Source: Collimonas fungivorans
GTDB lineage: Bacteria; Pseudomonadota; Gammaproteobacteria; Burkholderiales; Burkholderiaceae_D
Assembly: GCF_001584145.1 (NCBI RefSeq)
Contig: NZ_CP013232.1
Location: forward strand, 1,736,001 to 1,800,000
Length of the DNA: 64,000 nt
Direction: 5' to 3'
This document shows, piece after piece, positions 1-13,688 of the stretch; the stretch's first letter is position 1, and the number at the start of each line of letters is the position of its first letter. The notes beneath the pieces are model-generated. The model ran no database searches. It had not been told where the DNA came from and saw only the letters and a program-made list of their open reading frames with translations. The position numbers and the translations under genes were made by a program.

Positions 1-492
1 TTGCTGGATTTTCTCGGGCTGCAGGATCGTTATCTGGAAAAAGACCTGGAAGACGCCATCTTGCGCGAGATGGAGCAGTTCCTGCTGGAGCTGGGAGCGG
101 GATTTACATTTGTGGAAAGGCAGAAACGCCTGCAGATAGATCAGGATGATTTTTACATCGATTTGCTGTTCTACAACCGCAAGCTCAAGCGCTTGATTGC
201 CGTCGAACTGAAGTTGGGCGATTTCAAGGCCGAGTATAAAGGGCAAATGGAGCTCTATTTGCGCTACCTGTCGAAATTCGAACAGGAACCGGACGAAAAT
301 CCGCCGCTGGGCATCATCCTGTGCACCGGCAAGAAGCAAGAGCAGATCGAATTGCTGGAGTTGAACAAGAGCGAAATCCATGTGGCCGAATATGTGACCG
401 TGTTGCCCCCGCGCGAAGTTCTGCAGGCACGCCTTAACCTTTCGGTAGAACAGGCGCGTCAACGGCTGGAGAGCCTGGAGAAGCATACCTGA
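1..492 (+). CDS. PDDEXK nuclease domain protein (DUF1016/YhcG type), 5' truncated
   Basis: The frame is open at the left edge, so only the C-terminal 163 codons are present. The visible part matches the C-terminal half of DUF1016/YhcG proteins, a PDDEXK-superfamily nuclease fold. The recognisable core is FYIDLLFYNRKLKRLIAVEL followed by KLGDFKAEYKGQM: the Asp of YIDLLFY and the E-x-K of VELKLG are the expected catalytic acid and E-x-K. The biological role of these proteins is poorly defined; restriction-like or DNA-repair roles have been proposed. Nothing next to it here (smc follows) explains its function. The true start lies outside the window. Confidence 0.8.
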   Translation: MLDFLGLQDRYLEKDLEDAILREMEQFLLELGAGFTFVERQKRLQIDQDDFYIDLLFYNRKLKRLIAVELKLGDFKAEYKGQMELYLRYLSKFEQEPDENPPLGIILCTGKKQEQIELLELNKSEIHVAEYVTVLPPREVLQARLNLSVEQARQRLESLEKHT

Positions 493-753
493 CCGGCGTC
501 AGTCGTGAAAACGCCGTCCATGCCGGCAACGGCGAACCGGCGCAATTCGTTTCCCTATCAGGAAATGGCCTTCCTCCTACGTGATTAACAGTAAGGTAAC
601 AATCACATTTCACGCTTGTCATCGCCATCCATATCGCATATATGGCAGGGCAGAATGTTATGATGTCGACCTCCTGCGAGGTTTTTCCTCGTTTTTATAG
701 TGTGAAGTATGGCGGCTGCTTTTTCGCCGACTTTGATAAGAACAGTCGATAAC

Positions 754-3700
754 GTGCGTCTAACCTCCATTAAATTATCAGGATTCAAGTCTTTCGTCGA
801 TCCCACCAATTTTCAGGTCCCGGGCCAGCTGGTCGGCGTGGTCGGACCTAACGGCTGCGGCAAGTCGAATATCATCGATGCGGTGCGCTGGGTCTTGGGC
901 GAATCCAAGGCTTCCGAGCTGCGCGGCGAATCGATGCAGGACGTCATTTTCAACGGTTCCTCGCACCGCAAGCCGGCTGGCCGCTCATCGGTCGAACTGG
1001 TGTTCGACAACGGTCTCGGCAAAGCCGCCGGGCAGTGGAGCCAGTATGCCGAGATCGCCGTCAAGCGCACCTTGACGCGCGACGGCACCTCCACTTATTA
1101 CATCAACAATCAGGCGGTGCGCCGGCGCGATATCCAGGACATTTTCCTGGGCACCGGCCTCGGCCCACGCGCTTACGCCATCATCGGCCAGGGCATGATC
1201 TCGCGCATCATCGAAGCGCGCCCGGAAGAATTGCGGATTTTCCTGGAAGAGGCCGCCGGCGTTTCCAAGTACAAGGAACGCCGCCGCGAAACCGAGAACC
1301 GCCTGAACGACACCCGTGAAAACCTGGTGCGGGTCGAAGACATCCTGCGCGAGCTCAACGCCAACCTGGAAAAGCTGCAGTCGCAGGCCGCGGTCGCCCA
1401 GAAATTCCATGAACTGCAAGGCGACCAGGAAGAAAAGCAGAAACTGCTGTGGCTGCTGCGCAAGAACGAAGCCAAGACCGAGCAGGAAAAGCATTTCCGC
1501 GATATTGAAAAAGCGCAGCTCGAACTGGAAGAACAGACCGCCAAGCTGCGCCATGTGGAAACCGAGCTGGAGCACATGCGCCAGGCGCATTACGCAGCCG
1601 GCGACCGCATGCACCAGGCACAAGGCCACCTATACCAGACCAATTCGGAAATCGGCAGCCTGGAAGCGCAGATCAAGTTTGTTATCGAGTCGCGCAATCG
1701 CCTGCAATCGCAGCTCAATTCGCTGACCGCGCAGCGCGACCAGTGGCAACGCCAGGGCAGCCAGTTCCAGGACGACCTGGTCGAGGCCGAGATGCACCTG
1801 GAAGAACTGGCGGCGCGGGTCGAGCAATCGCAGGTGGTCTCGCAGCAGCACAACGACCAGTTGCCGGCGCTGGAGCAGAGCTGGCGCGAGGCGCAGCTGA
1901 AGAGTACCGAGTCGCGCGGCAAGATCATGCAGATCCAGCAGCAGATCGAACTCGAATCCACCCATCAGCGCAACGCCTCGAATATCTTGAACGGCCTTGC
2001 CAGCCGGCGCGAACGCCTGGCGCAGGAAAAGAACGGCTTGAACCTGCCGGACAACGCCCACCTGACCAACCTGCGCATGCAGCTGGAAGAGAAGCAGGCC
2101 GGGCTGGAAGAAGTCGGCATGCAGCTGGAAGAAGTACAGGAACAGCAGCCGCGCCTGGAAGAAGAACGGCGCAATGCGCAACAGCAGGTCAATACTGAAA
2201 GCGCCAACAACGCGCAGCTGGAAGCGCGCCTGACGGCGCTCAAGCAATTGCAGGAAAGCGTACAGACCGAAGGCAAGGTGCAACCCTGGCTGCAAAAGCA
2301 CGAGCTGGCTGGGCTGCCGCGCCTGTGGCAAAAACTGCATATCGACGGCGGCTGGGAAACCGCGCTGGAGTCGGTGCTGCGCGAGCGTACTTCGGCATTG
2401 GAAATGTCAAACCTGGACTGGGCCAAGGCCTTCTTCAACGATGCGCCGCCGGCCAAGCTGGCCCTGTTCTCGCCGAACGGCGTGGCGCCGGCCGACAATA
2501 TTGAAACACCTGCCGGCCTCAAGCCTTTCCTCAGCCTGTTGCAGCTGAACGATCCGGGGCTGCGGGTCTTGATGCAAGACTGGCTGCACAATTTCTACGT
2601 CGCCGACGATACCGTGACAGCTTTTGCCGAGCGCAACAAACTGCCGCTGGGCGCCAGTTTCGTCACCCGCCAGGGCCACGTGATCAGCAGGACCGGCGTA
2701 CGTTTTTATGCTTCCGATTCGGAGCAGGACGGCATGCTGGCGCGCCAGCAGGAAATCGAAAACATCACCAAGCAGTTGCGCGCGCAGCAGATGCTGGCCG
2801 ACGAAGCACGGTCGCGTTCGGTGCGCGCCGAAGCAGCGCTGTCGCAAGCGACCCAGCGCCTGCAGGAAATGCGCCTGCGCCATACCGGCCTGACCCAGGC
2901 GGTGCATGGCTTGCAGATCGATGTCATGAAATTGTCCGAGTTGCAGGAGCGCTTCAACCAGCGCAGCTCGCAGATTGCTGCCGACCTGGCCGAAATCGCC
3001 GCGCAGGAAAGCGAGCAGCAGCAGGTCAAGATGGAATCGGAAGCCAAGTTCGAACAGCTCGACATGGAACTGGCTGAGCTGCAGGAAAAGCACGAAGACG
3101 GACAAACCGATTTCCTGGGCAAGGAACAGCAGCTCAACGATGCGCGCCAGCGTTTGCGCGAAATGGAACGCGCTGCGCAAGAAGCGGAATTTGCCGAAAA
3201 ATCCCATCGCAACAAGATCGAAGAACTCAAGCGCAGCATCGCGACCGCGCTGGAGCAGGCGGCACAGCTGTTCGCCAACATGCAGCAGGGCCATCTGGAG
3301 CTGGAAAGCCTGGACGACCAGGCGGCGCAAGCCGGCCTGCAAGACTTGCTGGACAAGCGCAGCGAACAAGAGCGTGCGCTGGCCGATACCCGCCACGAGC
3401 TGGACCAGGTATCGCAGAACTTGCGCCAGCATGAAGAAACACGCTTGCAAGCCGAGCGCAGCCTGCAGCCGCAGCGTGACCGCATCATGGAATTGCAGCT
3501 GAAAGAGCAGGCCGCGCGCCTCAACCAGGAACAATACGTGCAGCAGCTGCTCGAAGCGCAGGCTGACGAAGCCGCCCTGAGCGAGAAGCTGACAACGGAA
3601 ATGCGGCCATCGTACCTGCAGGGTGAAGTTACGCGCCTGACCAATGCCATCGCCGGCCTGGGCGCGGTCAACCTGGCGGCGCTGGATGAGCTGGCGCAGG

Positions 3701-4284
3701 CGTCCGAGCGCAAGAATTTCCTGGATGCGCAAAATGCTGACCTGACCGAAGCGATCAATACGCTGCAAGATGCAATCCACAAGATCGACAAGGAAACCCG
3801 CGACCTGCTGCAAGATACCTTCGACAAGGTCAACCACCACTTTGCCGAGCTGTTCCCGATCCTGTTCGGCGGCGGCCAGGCCAAGCTGATCATGACCGGC
3901 GACGAAATCCTCGATTCCGGCGTGCAAGTCATGGCGCAGCCGCCGGGCAAGAAGAATGCAACGATCCACTTGCTGTCAGGCGGTGAAAAGGCGCTCACGG
4001 CGACCGCCCTGGTATTTTCGATGTTCCAGCTGAATCCGGCGCCGTTCTGCCTGCTGGACGAAGTGGATGCGCCGCTGGACGACGCCAATACCGAGCGTTT
4101 CTGCAATATGGTGAAGCGGATGTCGGCCAATACCCAGTTCCTGTTCATTTCGCATAACAAGATTGCGATGGAAATGGCGCAGCAGCTGATCGGGGTGACG
4201 ATGCAGGAGCAGGGGGTGTCGCGGATCGTGGCGGTCGATATGGAAGCGGCACGCAGTTTCGCCAGCGACGCCGTCGCTGCTTAA
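754..4284 (+). CDS. smc: chromosome segregation protein SMC
   Basis: Structural-maintenance-of-chromosomes ATPase that organises and segregates the nucleoid with ScpA/ScpB. The N-terminal Walker A is GPNGCGKSN (about residues 31-39). Long heptad coiled coils flank a hinge near residues 520-650. The C-terminal half carries the signature LSGGEKALTA and Walker B CLLDEVDAPLDDAN. At 1176 residues it is the normal family length. The GTG at 754 was chosen because family members begin with (M/V)RLTSIKLSGFKSF; an in-frame ATG at 709 would add 15 atypical residues. It is first in the smc-zipA-ligA order typical of Burkholderiales, with a 360-bp gap before zipA. Confidence 0.96.
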   Translation: MRLTSIKLSGFKSFVDPTNFQVPGQLVGVVGPNGCGKSNIIDAVRWVLGESKASELRGESMQDVIFNGSSHRKPAGRSSVELVFDNGLGKAAGQWSQYAEIAVKRTLTRDGTSTYYINNQAVRRRDIQDIFLGTGLGPRAYAIIGQGMISRIIEARPEELRIFLEEAAGVSKYKERRRETENRLNDTRENLVRVEDILRELNANLEKLQSQAAVAQKFHELQGDQEEKQKLLWLLRKNEAKTEQEKHFRDIEKAQLELEEQTAKLRHVETELEHMRQAHYAAGDRMHQAQGHLYQTNSEIGSLEAQIKFVIESRNRLQSQLNSLTAQRDQWQRQGSQFQDDLVEAEMHLEELAARVEQSQVVSQQHNDQLPALEQSWREAQLKSTESRGKIMQIQQQIELESTHQRNASNILNGLASRRERLAQEKNGLNLPDNAHLTNLRMQLEEKQAGLEEVGMQLEEVQEQQPRLEEERRNAQQQVNTESANNAQLEARLTALKQLQESVQTEGKVQPWLQKHELAGLPRLWQKLHIDGGWETALESVLRERTSALEMSNLDWAKAFFNDAPPAKLALFSPNGVAPADNIETPAGLKPFLSLLQLNDPGLRVLMQDWLHNFYVADDTVTAFAERNKLPLGASFVTRQGHVISRTGVRFYASDSEQDGMLARQQEIENITKQLRAQQMLADEARSRSVRAEAALSQATQRLQEMRLRHTGLTQAVHGLQIDVMKLSELQERFNQRSSQIAADLAEIAAQESEQQQVKMESEAKFEQLDMELAELQEKHEDGQTDFLGKEQQLNDARQRLREMERAAQEAEFAEKSHRNKIEELKRSIATALEQAAQLFANMQQGHLELESLDDQAAQAGLQDLLDKRSEQERALADTRHELDQVSQNLRQHEETRLQAERSLQPQRDRIMELQLKEQAARLNQEQYVQQLLEAQADEAALSEKLTTEMRPSYLQGEVTRLTNAIAGLGAVNLAALDELAQASERKNFLDAQNADLTEAINTLQDAIHKIDKETRDLLQDTFDKVNHHFAELFPILFGGGQAKLIMTGDEILDSGVQVMAQPPGKKNATIHLLSGGEKALTATALVFSMFQLNPAPFCLLDEVDAPLDDANTERFCNMVKRMSANTQFLFISHNKIAMEMAQQLIGVTMQEQGVSRIVAVDMEAARSFASDAVAA

Positions 4285-4644
4285 GGGTAAAACAGGCAGC
4301 CCTGGCTGGCCCGGATGCCATGCTTGGCCAGCTTGACAACTTTTTTAGACCCCACTAAGCTGATTTTCTGGTCGTAATGCAATATATTGTAAGAAATTGT
4401 CTCAATATTTTTACGTTGGCGACATATACAGTAATACTTGTATTGTTTTTATAAAAAGAAATGGCTTTGCTTGGGGAGTGCTTTGGGTTTTAAATAAGAA
4501 ATAAACATATACGCGGTCACTGACAACTATTTTAGAAGTGTTTTTTCCTCGGATTCAATCAATGACCAGTCCACGATTTCAATCGCGAATTCACAGCCCG
4601 TTGACCGTTTGCACGGCAGCGCCGGCTATTAAGGCATCAACAGA
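4285..4644. other. 360-bp non-coding gap between smc and zipA
   Basis: No convincing gene on either strand. Just after smc there is a 7-bp inverted repeat (GCTGGCC at 4305-4311 and GGCCAGC at 4326-4332) with a run of six T at 4341-4346. The run is nine bases from the stem, so this is only a weak terminator candidate. The rest is strikingly AT-rich compared with its neighbours and probably holds the zipA-ligA promoter, but no clear -35/-10 pair can be assigned. Confidence 0.5.
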
Positions 4645-8703
<4,059 letters not shown>

Positions 8704-8722
8704 TCCTACTGAAGATCGCGCC

Positions 8723-9259
8723 ATGACCGTTCGTGAAATCCTGAAAATGGGCGATCCGCGCCTGCTGCGGCAAGCCGAGCCGGTCACTGCCTTTGGCACG
8801 TCGGAACTGGAGGCGCTGATCGCCGACATGTTCGATACCATGTATGCGGCCAACGGCGCCGGCCTGGCGGCGCCGCAGATCGGCGTCAACCTGCAGCTGG
8901 TGATCTTCGGTTTCAAGAACAACGTGCGTTATCCCGATGCGCCGGCGGTGCCGGAAACGGTGCTGATCAACCCGGTATTGCGGCCGCTTTCCGACGAAAC
9001 CGAAGACGGCTGGGAAGGCTGCCTGTCGGTGCCCGGCCTGCGCGGCGTGGTGCCGCGCTGGACCAGCCTGCATTACGAAGGCTTCGACCAGACCGGCGCA
9101 GCCATCAGCCGCGACGTCGACGGTTTTCATGCACGTGTTGTGCAACATGAAACCGATCATCTGAATGGCATCCTGTATCCGATGCGTATCAAGGATTTCA
9201 CCCGCTTCGGTTTTACCGAAGTGCTGTTCCCCGAGCTGGATCCCAGCCACGACGACTGA
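8723..9259 (+). CDS. def: peptide deformylase
   Basis: Removes the formyl group from the N-terminal methionine of new proteins. All three family motifs are intact: [10 protein letters not shown] (about 45-54), EGCLSVPG (Cys100) and QHETDHLNG (His142, Glu143, His146), which bind the catalytic metal. 178 residues is normal. There is no fmt gene beside it; many betaproteobacteria carry more than one deformylase, so this may not be the only copy. The 175 bp after it contain short GC hairpins and the promoter region of the antiporter gene. Confidence 0.96.
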   Translation: MTVREILKMGDPRLLRQAEPVTAFGTSELEALIADMFDTMYAANGAGLAAPQIGVNLQLVIFGFKNNVRYPDAPAVPETVLINPVLRPLSDETEDGWEGCLSVPGLRGVVPRWTSLHYEGFDQTGAAISRDVDGFHARVVQHETDHLNGILYPMRIKDFTRFGFTEVLFPELDPSHDD

Positions 9260-9349
9260 TTTGCGGTTTTCCGGCGTTGGCCGGACTGCAATCCCTATTT
9301 CATTCGGCCGTTGAGAGGTTGAATGCCATGCCGGTTGTCGCCGGCAATA

Positions 9350-9355
9350 TATAAT
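9350..9355 (+). promoter_or_regulatory. candidate -10 box for the antiporter gene
   Basis: A perfect TATAAT hexamer sits 80 bp before the preferred antiporter start. No good -35 box lies at the right distance, so this is only a candidate. Confidence 0.3.
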
Positions 9356-9434
9356 TGCAAGAAAGCCAAGCATGGCGGCGCCTGCCGCTGCTGCTTGTGC
9401 GCCTCTTCAATCTGCTTACTTCGGAAACCCACCC

Positions 9435-11201
9435 ATGCACCATGCGGTAGAAACGTTTATCCAGGATCTGGCCGTGATCATGCTGATTGCAGGCGTCGTG
9501 ACAGTGCTGTTCAATCGTTTCAAGCAGCCGGTGGTGCTTGGCTACATCGTCGCCGGCGTCATCATCGGACCGCATACGCCGCCGTTTTCACTGATCACGG
9601 ATGAGCGCACGATCCAGATCCTGGCGGAACTGGGCGTGATCTTCCTGCTGTTTTCGCTGGGCCTGGAATTCAGCCTGAAGAAACTCGGCAAGGTCGGCGC
9701 TACGGCTTTCGTGGCGGCCCTGGCGGAGATTACGCTGATGCTGTGGGTGGGTTACGAGATCGGGATCTATTTCGGCTGGAAGACGATGGACGCGGTATTC
9801 CTCGGCGCCATGCTGTCGGTATCGTCGACTACCATCATCGTCAAGGCGCTCAACGAACTGGGCATGAAGCGCGAGAAATTCGCCCAGCTGATTTTCGGCA
9901 TCCTGATTGTCGAGGATGTGCTGGCGATCGGCATGATTGCCTTGCTGTCCGGGGTGGCGACCAGCGGTTCGGTGGATGCCGGCGACGCCGCGGTCACCAT
10001 CGGCAAGCTGGTGCTGTTCATGATCGTGTCGCTGGTGGCCGGCATCCTGGTGGTGCCGCGCCTGCTCGATTATGTGGCCAGGTTCAAGAGCAAGGAAATG
10101 CTGCTGGTAACCGTGCTCGGCCTGTGTTTCGGCTTCTGCCTGCTGGTCATGAAAATGCAGTACAGCGTGGCGCTGGGCGCCTTCATCATTGGCGCGGTGA
10201 TGGCCGAGTCGCGCCATCTGCATCAGATCGAACGTCTGATCGAACCGGTGCGCGACATGTTCAGCGCCATCTTTTTCGTCGCCATCGGGCTGCTGTTCAA
10301 TCCCTCCATCCTGGCCCAGTACTGGCTGCCGATCGGCGTGATTACATTGGCCGTGGTGCTGGGCAAGGTGGTCAGCTGCGGCCTGGCGACTTTCCTTTCG
10401 GGCCACGACGGCCGCACCTCGATGCGGGTCGGCATGGGGCTGTCGCAGATCGGCGAGTTTTCATTCATCATCGCGGCGCTTGGCGTCAGCCTGAAAGTCA
10501 CCAGCGATTTCCTGTATCCGACCGTGGTGGCCGTTTCCGCCGTCACTACCTTGCTGACACCCTACCTGATCAAGCTGGCCGATCCGCTCTCGACCCGCCT
10601 GGCGCAGGCCATGCCGCAGAAGCTGGCGTCGGTGTTCGGCATGTATTCAACCTGGCTGGACAGCCTGCAGCCGCAAGGCGACCGTGCCGAACTGTCGCGC
10701 ATCATCCGCCGCATCCTGATGCAGGTGGTGGTGAACCTGGCGCTGGTGGTGGCGATTTTCATCATCGGCGGCTATTTTGCCGAGGCGCTCGGCAACAGCA
10801 TGTCGGCGTGGGTGGCGGATGCGCAAGTGCAGAACGCGATCGTATGGGGTGGTGCGCTGCTGATTTCGCTGCCTTTCCTGATCGCAACCTATCGCAAACT
10901 GCATGCGCTGAGCATGCTGCTGGCGGAAATCAGCGTCAAGCCGGAATGGGCCGGTTCCTACAGCCACGCGGTGCGGCGCGTGGTCGCCGAGGTAATCCCG
11001 GTGGTGTCGATCATCGGCATCATGCTGATGATTGCAGCGCTCAGCAGCAGGATCCTGCCGCCGACCAACCTGTTGATCCTGGTGCTGGTGGCTGCCGCCG
11101 CACTGGTGTTAGTGTTGTGGCAACGGTTTGTGAAATTGCATTCGAAGCTGCAAATCGCGCTGCGCGAAACGCTGGAGCAACAGCCCGACGAAAATCACTG
11201 A
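9435..11201 (+). CDS. cation:proton antiporter, CPA2 family (KefB/YbaL-like membrane domain)
   Basis: Integral inner-membrane protein with 12-13 predicted helices of the Na+/H+ (K+/H+) exchanger fold. Typical motifs are [37 protein letters not shown] and the helix [17 protein letters not shown]. The C-terminal part (about 400-588) is also membrane-rich and I see no TrkA-N/RCK domain, unlike classical KefB/KefC. The start was placed at ATG 9435 (MHHAVETF); an upstream in-frame ATG at 9372 lies only about 10 bp after where a TATAAT box at 9350-9355 would start transcription. The substrate ion cannot be told from sequence. Confidence 0.87.
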   Translation: MHHAVETFIQDLAVIMLIAGVVTVLFNRFKQPVVLGYIVAGVIIGPHTPPFSLITDERTIQILAELGVIFLLFSLGLEFSLKKLGKVGATAFVAALAEITLMLWVGYEIGIYFGWKTMDAVFLGAMLSVSSTTIIVKALNELGMKREKFAQLIFGILIVEDVLAIGMIALLSGVATSGSVDAGDAAVTIGKLVLFMIVSLVAGILVVPRLLDYVARFKSKEMLLVTVLGLCFGFCLLVMKMQYSVALGAFIIGAVMAESRHLHQIERLIEPVRDMFSAIFFVAIGLLFNPSILAQYWLPIGVITLAVVLGKVVSCGLATFLSGHDGRTSMRVGMGLSQIGEFSFIIAALGVSLKVTSDFLYPTVVAVSAVTTLLTPYLIKLADPLSTRLAQAMPQKLASVFGMYSTWLDSLQPQGDRAELSRIIRRILMQVVVNLALVVAIFIIGGYFAEALGNSMSAWVADAQVQNAIVWGGALLISLPFLIATYRKLHALSMLLAEISVKPEWAGSYSHAVRRVVAEVIPVVSIIGIMLMIAALSSRILPPTNLLILVLVAAAALVLVLWQRFVKLHSKLQIALRETLEQQPDENH

Positions 11202-11286
11202 AACGAGAGAAGGGCGGCTTTGTTTTCCAAATTCGTCGTCTCGTTTGGTTAAAATAGCGTCTTTACTTCTTTTTCAAGACAAAGCC

Positions 11287-11967
11287 ATGACTGCCATGAC
11301 CCAGGACGAACTCAAACAAGCCGTTGCCCGTGAAGCAATCAAATACGTGGTGGACGGCCAGATTGTCGGCGTCGGCACTGGCTCAACCGCCAATTTTTTC
11401 ATTGACGAACTGGCCAAGATCAAGCACCGCATCAAAGGCGCGGTGGCATCGTCGGAAGCCACCGCGGCGCGGCTGCGCGCGCACGACATCGAGGTGTACG
11501 ACCTGAACCAGGTCGCGACCATGCCCGTCTATATCGACGGCGCCGACGAAATCACCGAGCAGGGCGCCATGATCAAGGGTGGCGGTGCGGCCTTGACGCG
11601 CGAAAAGATCGTCGCCTCGGTGGCTGAAAAATTCATCTGCATCGCCGACGGCTCCAAGCTGGTCAAGGTGCTTGGCAAGTTTCCGCTGCCGGTCGAAGTG
11701 ATCCCGATGGCGCAGGCCGTAGTGGCGCGCAAGCTGATCAAGCTGGGCGGCGAACCGCGTTTGCGCTTCAAGGACGGCAAGCCGCTGATTACCGACAACG
11801 GCTGCGTGATCATCGACATGGTCGACCTGAAAATCACCGATCCGGTCGAGCTGGAACGGCAAATCAACCAGATCACCGGGGTGGTGACAGTCGGGCTGTT
11901 TGCCCAGCAAGGAGCGGATGTCTGTTTGCTGGGGACGCCGGATGGCGTGAAGACGCTGAAATTCTGA
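11287..11967 (+). CDS. rpiA: ribose-5-phosphate isomerase A
   Basis: Interconverts ribose-5-phosphate and ribulose-5-phosphate in the pentose phosphate pathway. Family motifs: [14 protein letters not shown] (about 27-40), the DGADEI segment (YIDGADEIT) with a catalytic Asp, and [13 protein letters not shown]. 226 residues from the ATG at 11287 is typical. A TTG 42 bp upstream is in frame but overlaps a probable -10 box (TAAAAT at 11250-11255), so it is unlikely to be used; an ATG three codons inside (11296) is also possible. A strong terminator follows 27 bp after the stop, so the gene is probably monocistronic. Confidence 0.96.
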   Translation: MTAMTQDELKQAVAREAIKYVVDGQIVGVGTGSTANFFIDELAKIKHRIKGAVASSEATAARLRAHDIEVYDLNQVATMPVYIDGADEITEQGAMIKGGGAALTREKIVASVAEKFICIADGSKLVKVLGKFPLPVEVIPMAQAVVARKLIKLGGEPRLRFKDGKPLITDNGCVIIDMVDLKITDPVELERQINQITGVVTVGLFAQQGADVCLLGTPDGVKTLKF

Positions 11968-11993
11968 CCAGGACTGCGGTCGCACGGAATTGA

Positions 11994-12022
11994 AAAAAGC
12001 CCGGATTCCGGGCTTTTTTTTT
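11994..12022 (+). terminator. intrinsic terminator after rpiA
   Basis: A 7-bp stem AGCCCGG / CCGGGCT with a 3-base loop (ATT), preceded by A and followed by nine or more T. A textbook factor-independent terminator 27 bp after the rpiA stop. Confidence 0.93.
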
Positions 12023-12503
12023 GCGCTGAAAACCAGGGCGGGAGTCCTGGCCAGCAATCCGGCCAGCCTATCCGATGTCCATAGACTGTTGTGTATTGGA
12101 AACTAAAATCTTTATCAAAAAAGACATTTTTCGGTAGCCATTATATTCGGCAGCGCTATCGCAGCGGCAAATCCATGTCGATTATTGATACATATCGGCG
12201 CTGTCGTCATTTATTCCAGAGAATGCGTCGATTTCGGCTATTGCTCATATATAAGCTCGTATAACGCATATCCTCAGTCACAAATGTCATAAACGGCTGC
12301 CAAAAAACAACAAGTATGCTCAACTTCACCTAAATTTTTCTTTTATTTCAAAGAAGTCCGCAAAAATCAATGCAATTTTCTTATGGATAGGTAATATCTA
12401 GGCCGTTCCACTTGTAACAATTAGTAACGTCGCTAAAAACGTTGCCAAAATACTCAAGCAGGACACCGGGATAAGATTATTTACATACCAACAAAGGGTA
12501 GAA
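12023..12503. other. long AT-rich upstream region of the porin gene
   Basis: About 480 bp with no credible gene on either strand. It is clearly AT-richer than the surroundings, with many TAT/ATA steps, as is common in front of highly expressed and multiply regulated outer-membrane porin genes. A TAATAT at 12392-12397 could be a -10 element but lacks a convincing -35 partner. The ribosome-binding site AAAGGG at about 12494-12499 belongs to the porin gene. No strong inverted repeat was noticed. Confidence 0.45.
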
Positions 12504-13616
12504 ATGAAAAAGACCGTATTCGCATTAGCCGCCCTCGGCCTGATCGGCGCCAATGCACAAGCACAAACCAACGTCACCATCTATGGCGTGATCGACGCTG
12601 GCCTTACTTACACCAGCAAAGTCGGTCCGAAGAACGACGGTCGCTTCAGCCTGGATTCCGGCGACATGGCGACTTCCCGTATCGGCTTCCGCGGAACGGA
12701 AGACCTGGGCGGCGGCTTGAAAGCTGTTTTCCAGCTGGAAAACGGTTTCAATGCAGACGACGGTTCGCTCGCTACTGCCAGCACACTATTTGACCGTAAG
12801 GCGGTAGTCGGCCTGTCCGGCAGCTTCGGTACCGTCACCCTCGGCCGCCAGACCGACTACCTGGATGACATCGGCAGCAAATATACGTCGGTGCAGACAT
12901 TCGGCAGCAACGGCATCAAAGCCGGCCATTTCAATAACCTGGACCGCGTCGGCGGCGTCCGTGCGAATAACTCGATCCGCTATGACAGCGCCAACCTGAG
13001 CGGCTTCACCGGCAGCCTGTTCTACGGTTTCGGCGAAGTTGCCGGCCAGACTTCGGCAGGCCAGTCATTCGGCCTGGCAGGCAACTATGCAAATGGCCCG
13101 TTCGGCATCGGCCTCGGCTACTTCCAGACCAAGCTGGCTGCCGATGCGCTGCCTAGCAAGGCTGGCGACACCGACCTCAAGACCTTCACCCTCGGCGCCA
13201 GCTACCAAGCCGGCCCAGCCAAGATCTACGGCGCATGGTCGCAAACCAAGCGTCCGTTGGCTGCCGCACTGGCGGCGACCGGCCTGGTCAACATCACTAC
13301 CGCGACCAAAGCCAACATCTTCGACCTGGGCGTCGATTATTCGCTGACTGGCAACCTGCATCTGCTGGCCAGCGTGATCTATGACCGCGCCGACCTCAGC
13401 CGCAAGACAGCCGGTTCGACCAAGGGCAAGACTACCCAGCTGAACCTGGGCGTGGACTACTACCTGTCGAAGCGCACCGACCTGTATGCTCTGTACACCA
13501 ACCAGCGCGCCAACGACGTCAACAACCCAGGTGTGATCAACGCTGCATACAGCAGCGCACCGGCGGACGACACCAGCCAGAACGTATTGCGCGTAGGCCT
13601 GCGCCACAAGTTCTGA
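12504..13616 (+). CDS. outer-membrane porin, Burkholderiales OmpC-like family
   Basis: General-diffusion trimeric porin in the outer membrane. The signal peptide is MKKTVFALAALGLIGANAQA (cleavage near residue 20), followed by the family start QTNVTIYGVIDAGL. The early strand motif SRIGFRGTEDLGGGLKA and the C-terminal RVGLRHKF with a terminal Phe (the BAM recognition signal) are diagnostic. 370 residues is normal. It has its own long upstream region and its own terminator, so it is transcribed alone. The substrate cannot be inferred. Confidence 0.95.
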   Translation: MKKTVFALAALGLIGANAQAQTNVTIYGVIDAGLTYTSKVGPKNDGRFSLDSGDMATSRIGFRGTEDLGGGLKAVFQLENGFNADDGSLATASTLFDRKAVVGLSGSFGTVTLGRQTDYLDDIGSKYTSVQTFGSNGIKAGHFNNLDRVGGVRANNSIRYDSANLSGFTGSLFYGFGEVAGQTSAGQSFGLAGNYANGPFGIGLGYFQTKLAADALPSKAGDTDLKTFTLGASYQAGPAKIYGAWSQTKRPLAAALAATGLVNITTATKANIFDLGVDYSLTGNLHLLASVIYDRADLSRKTAGSTKGKTTQLNLGVDYYLSKRTDLYALYTNQRANDVNNPGVINAAYSSAPADDTSQNVLRVGLRHKF

Positions 13617-13651
13617 TTGTTGGAAGCTAACTAGCAGCAAAAGGCAATATG

Positions 13652-13687
13652 GGCGGGGAAGCGAATATGCTTCCCCGCCATTTTTTT
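13652..13687 (+). terminator. intrinsic terminator after the porin gene
   Basis: An 11-bp perfect stem (GGCGGGGAAGC / GCTTCCCCGCC) with a 6-base loop, then A and seven T. It lies between the porin and the convergent yeiH, whose stop codon is 2 bp further on. Confidence 0.93.
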
Positions 13688-13688
13688 A

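Noticed and set aside
2407..3969. 520-codon open frame opposite smc
   Set aside because: Arises from the repetitive coiled-coil coding sequence of smc; low-complexity product.
9743..11257. 504-codon plus-strand frame overlapping the antiporter
   Set aside because: Gly/Arg/His-rich product of the wrong frame; the antiporter frame has clear membrane helices and motifs.
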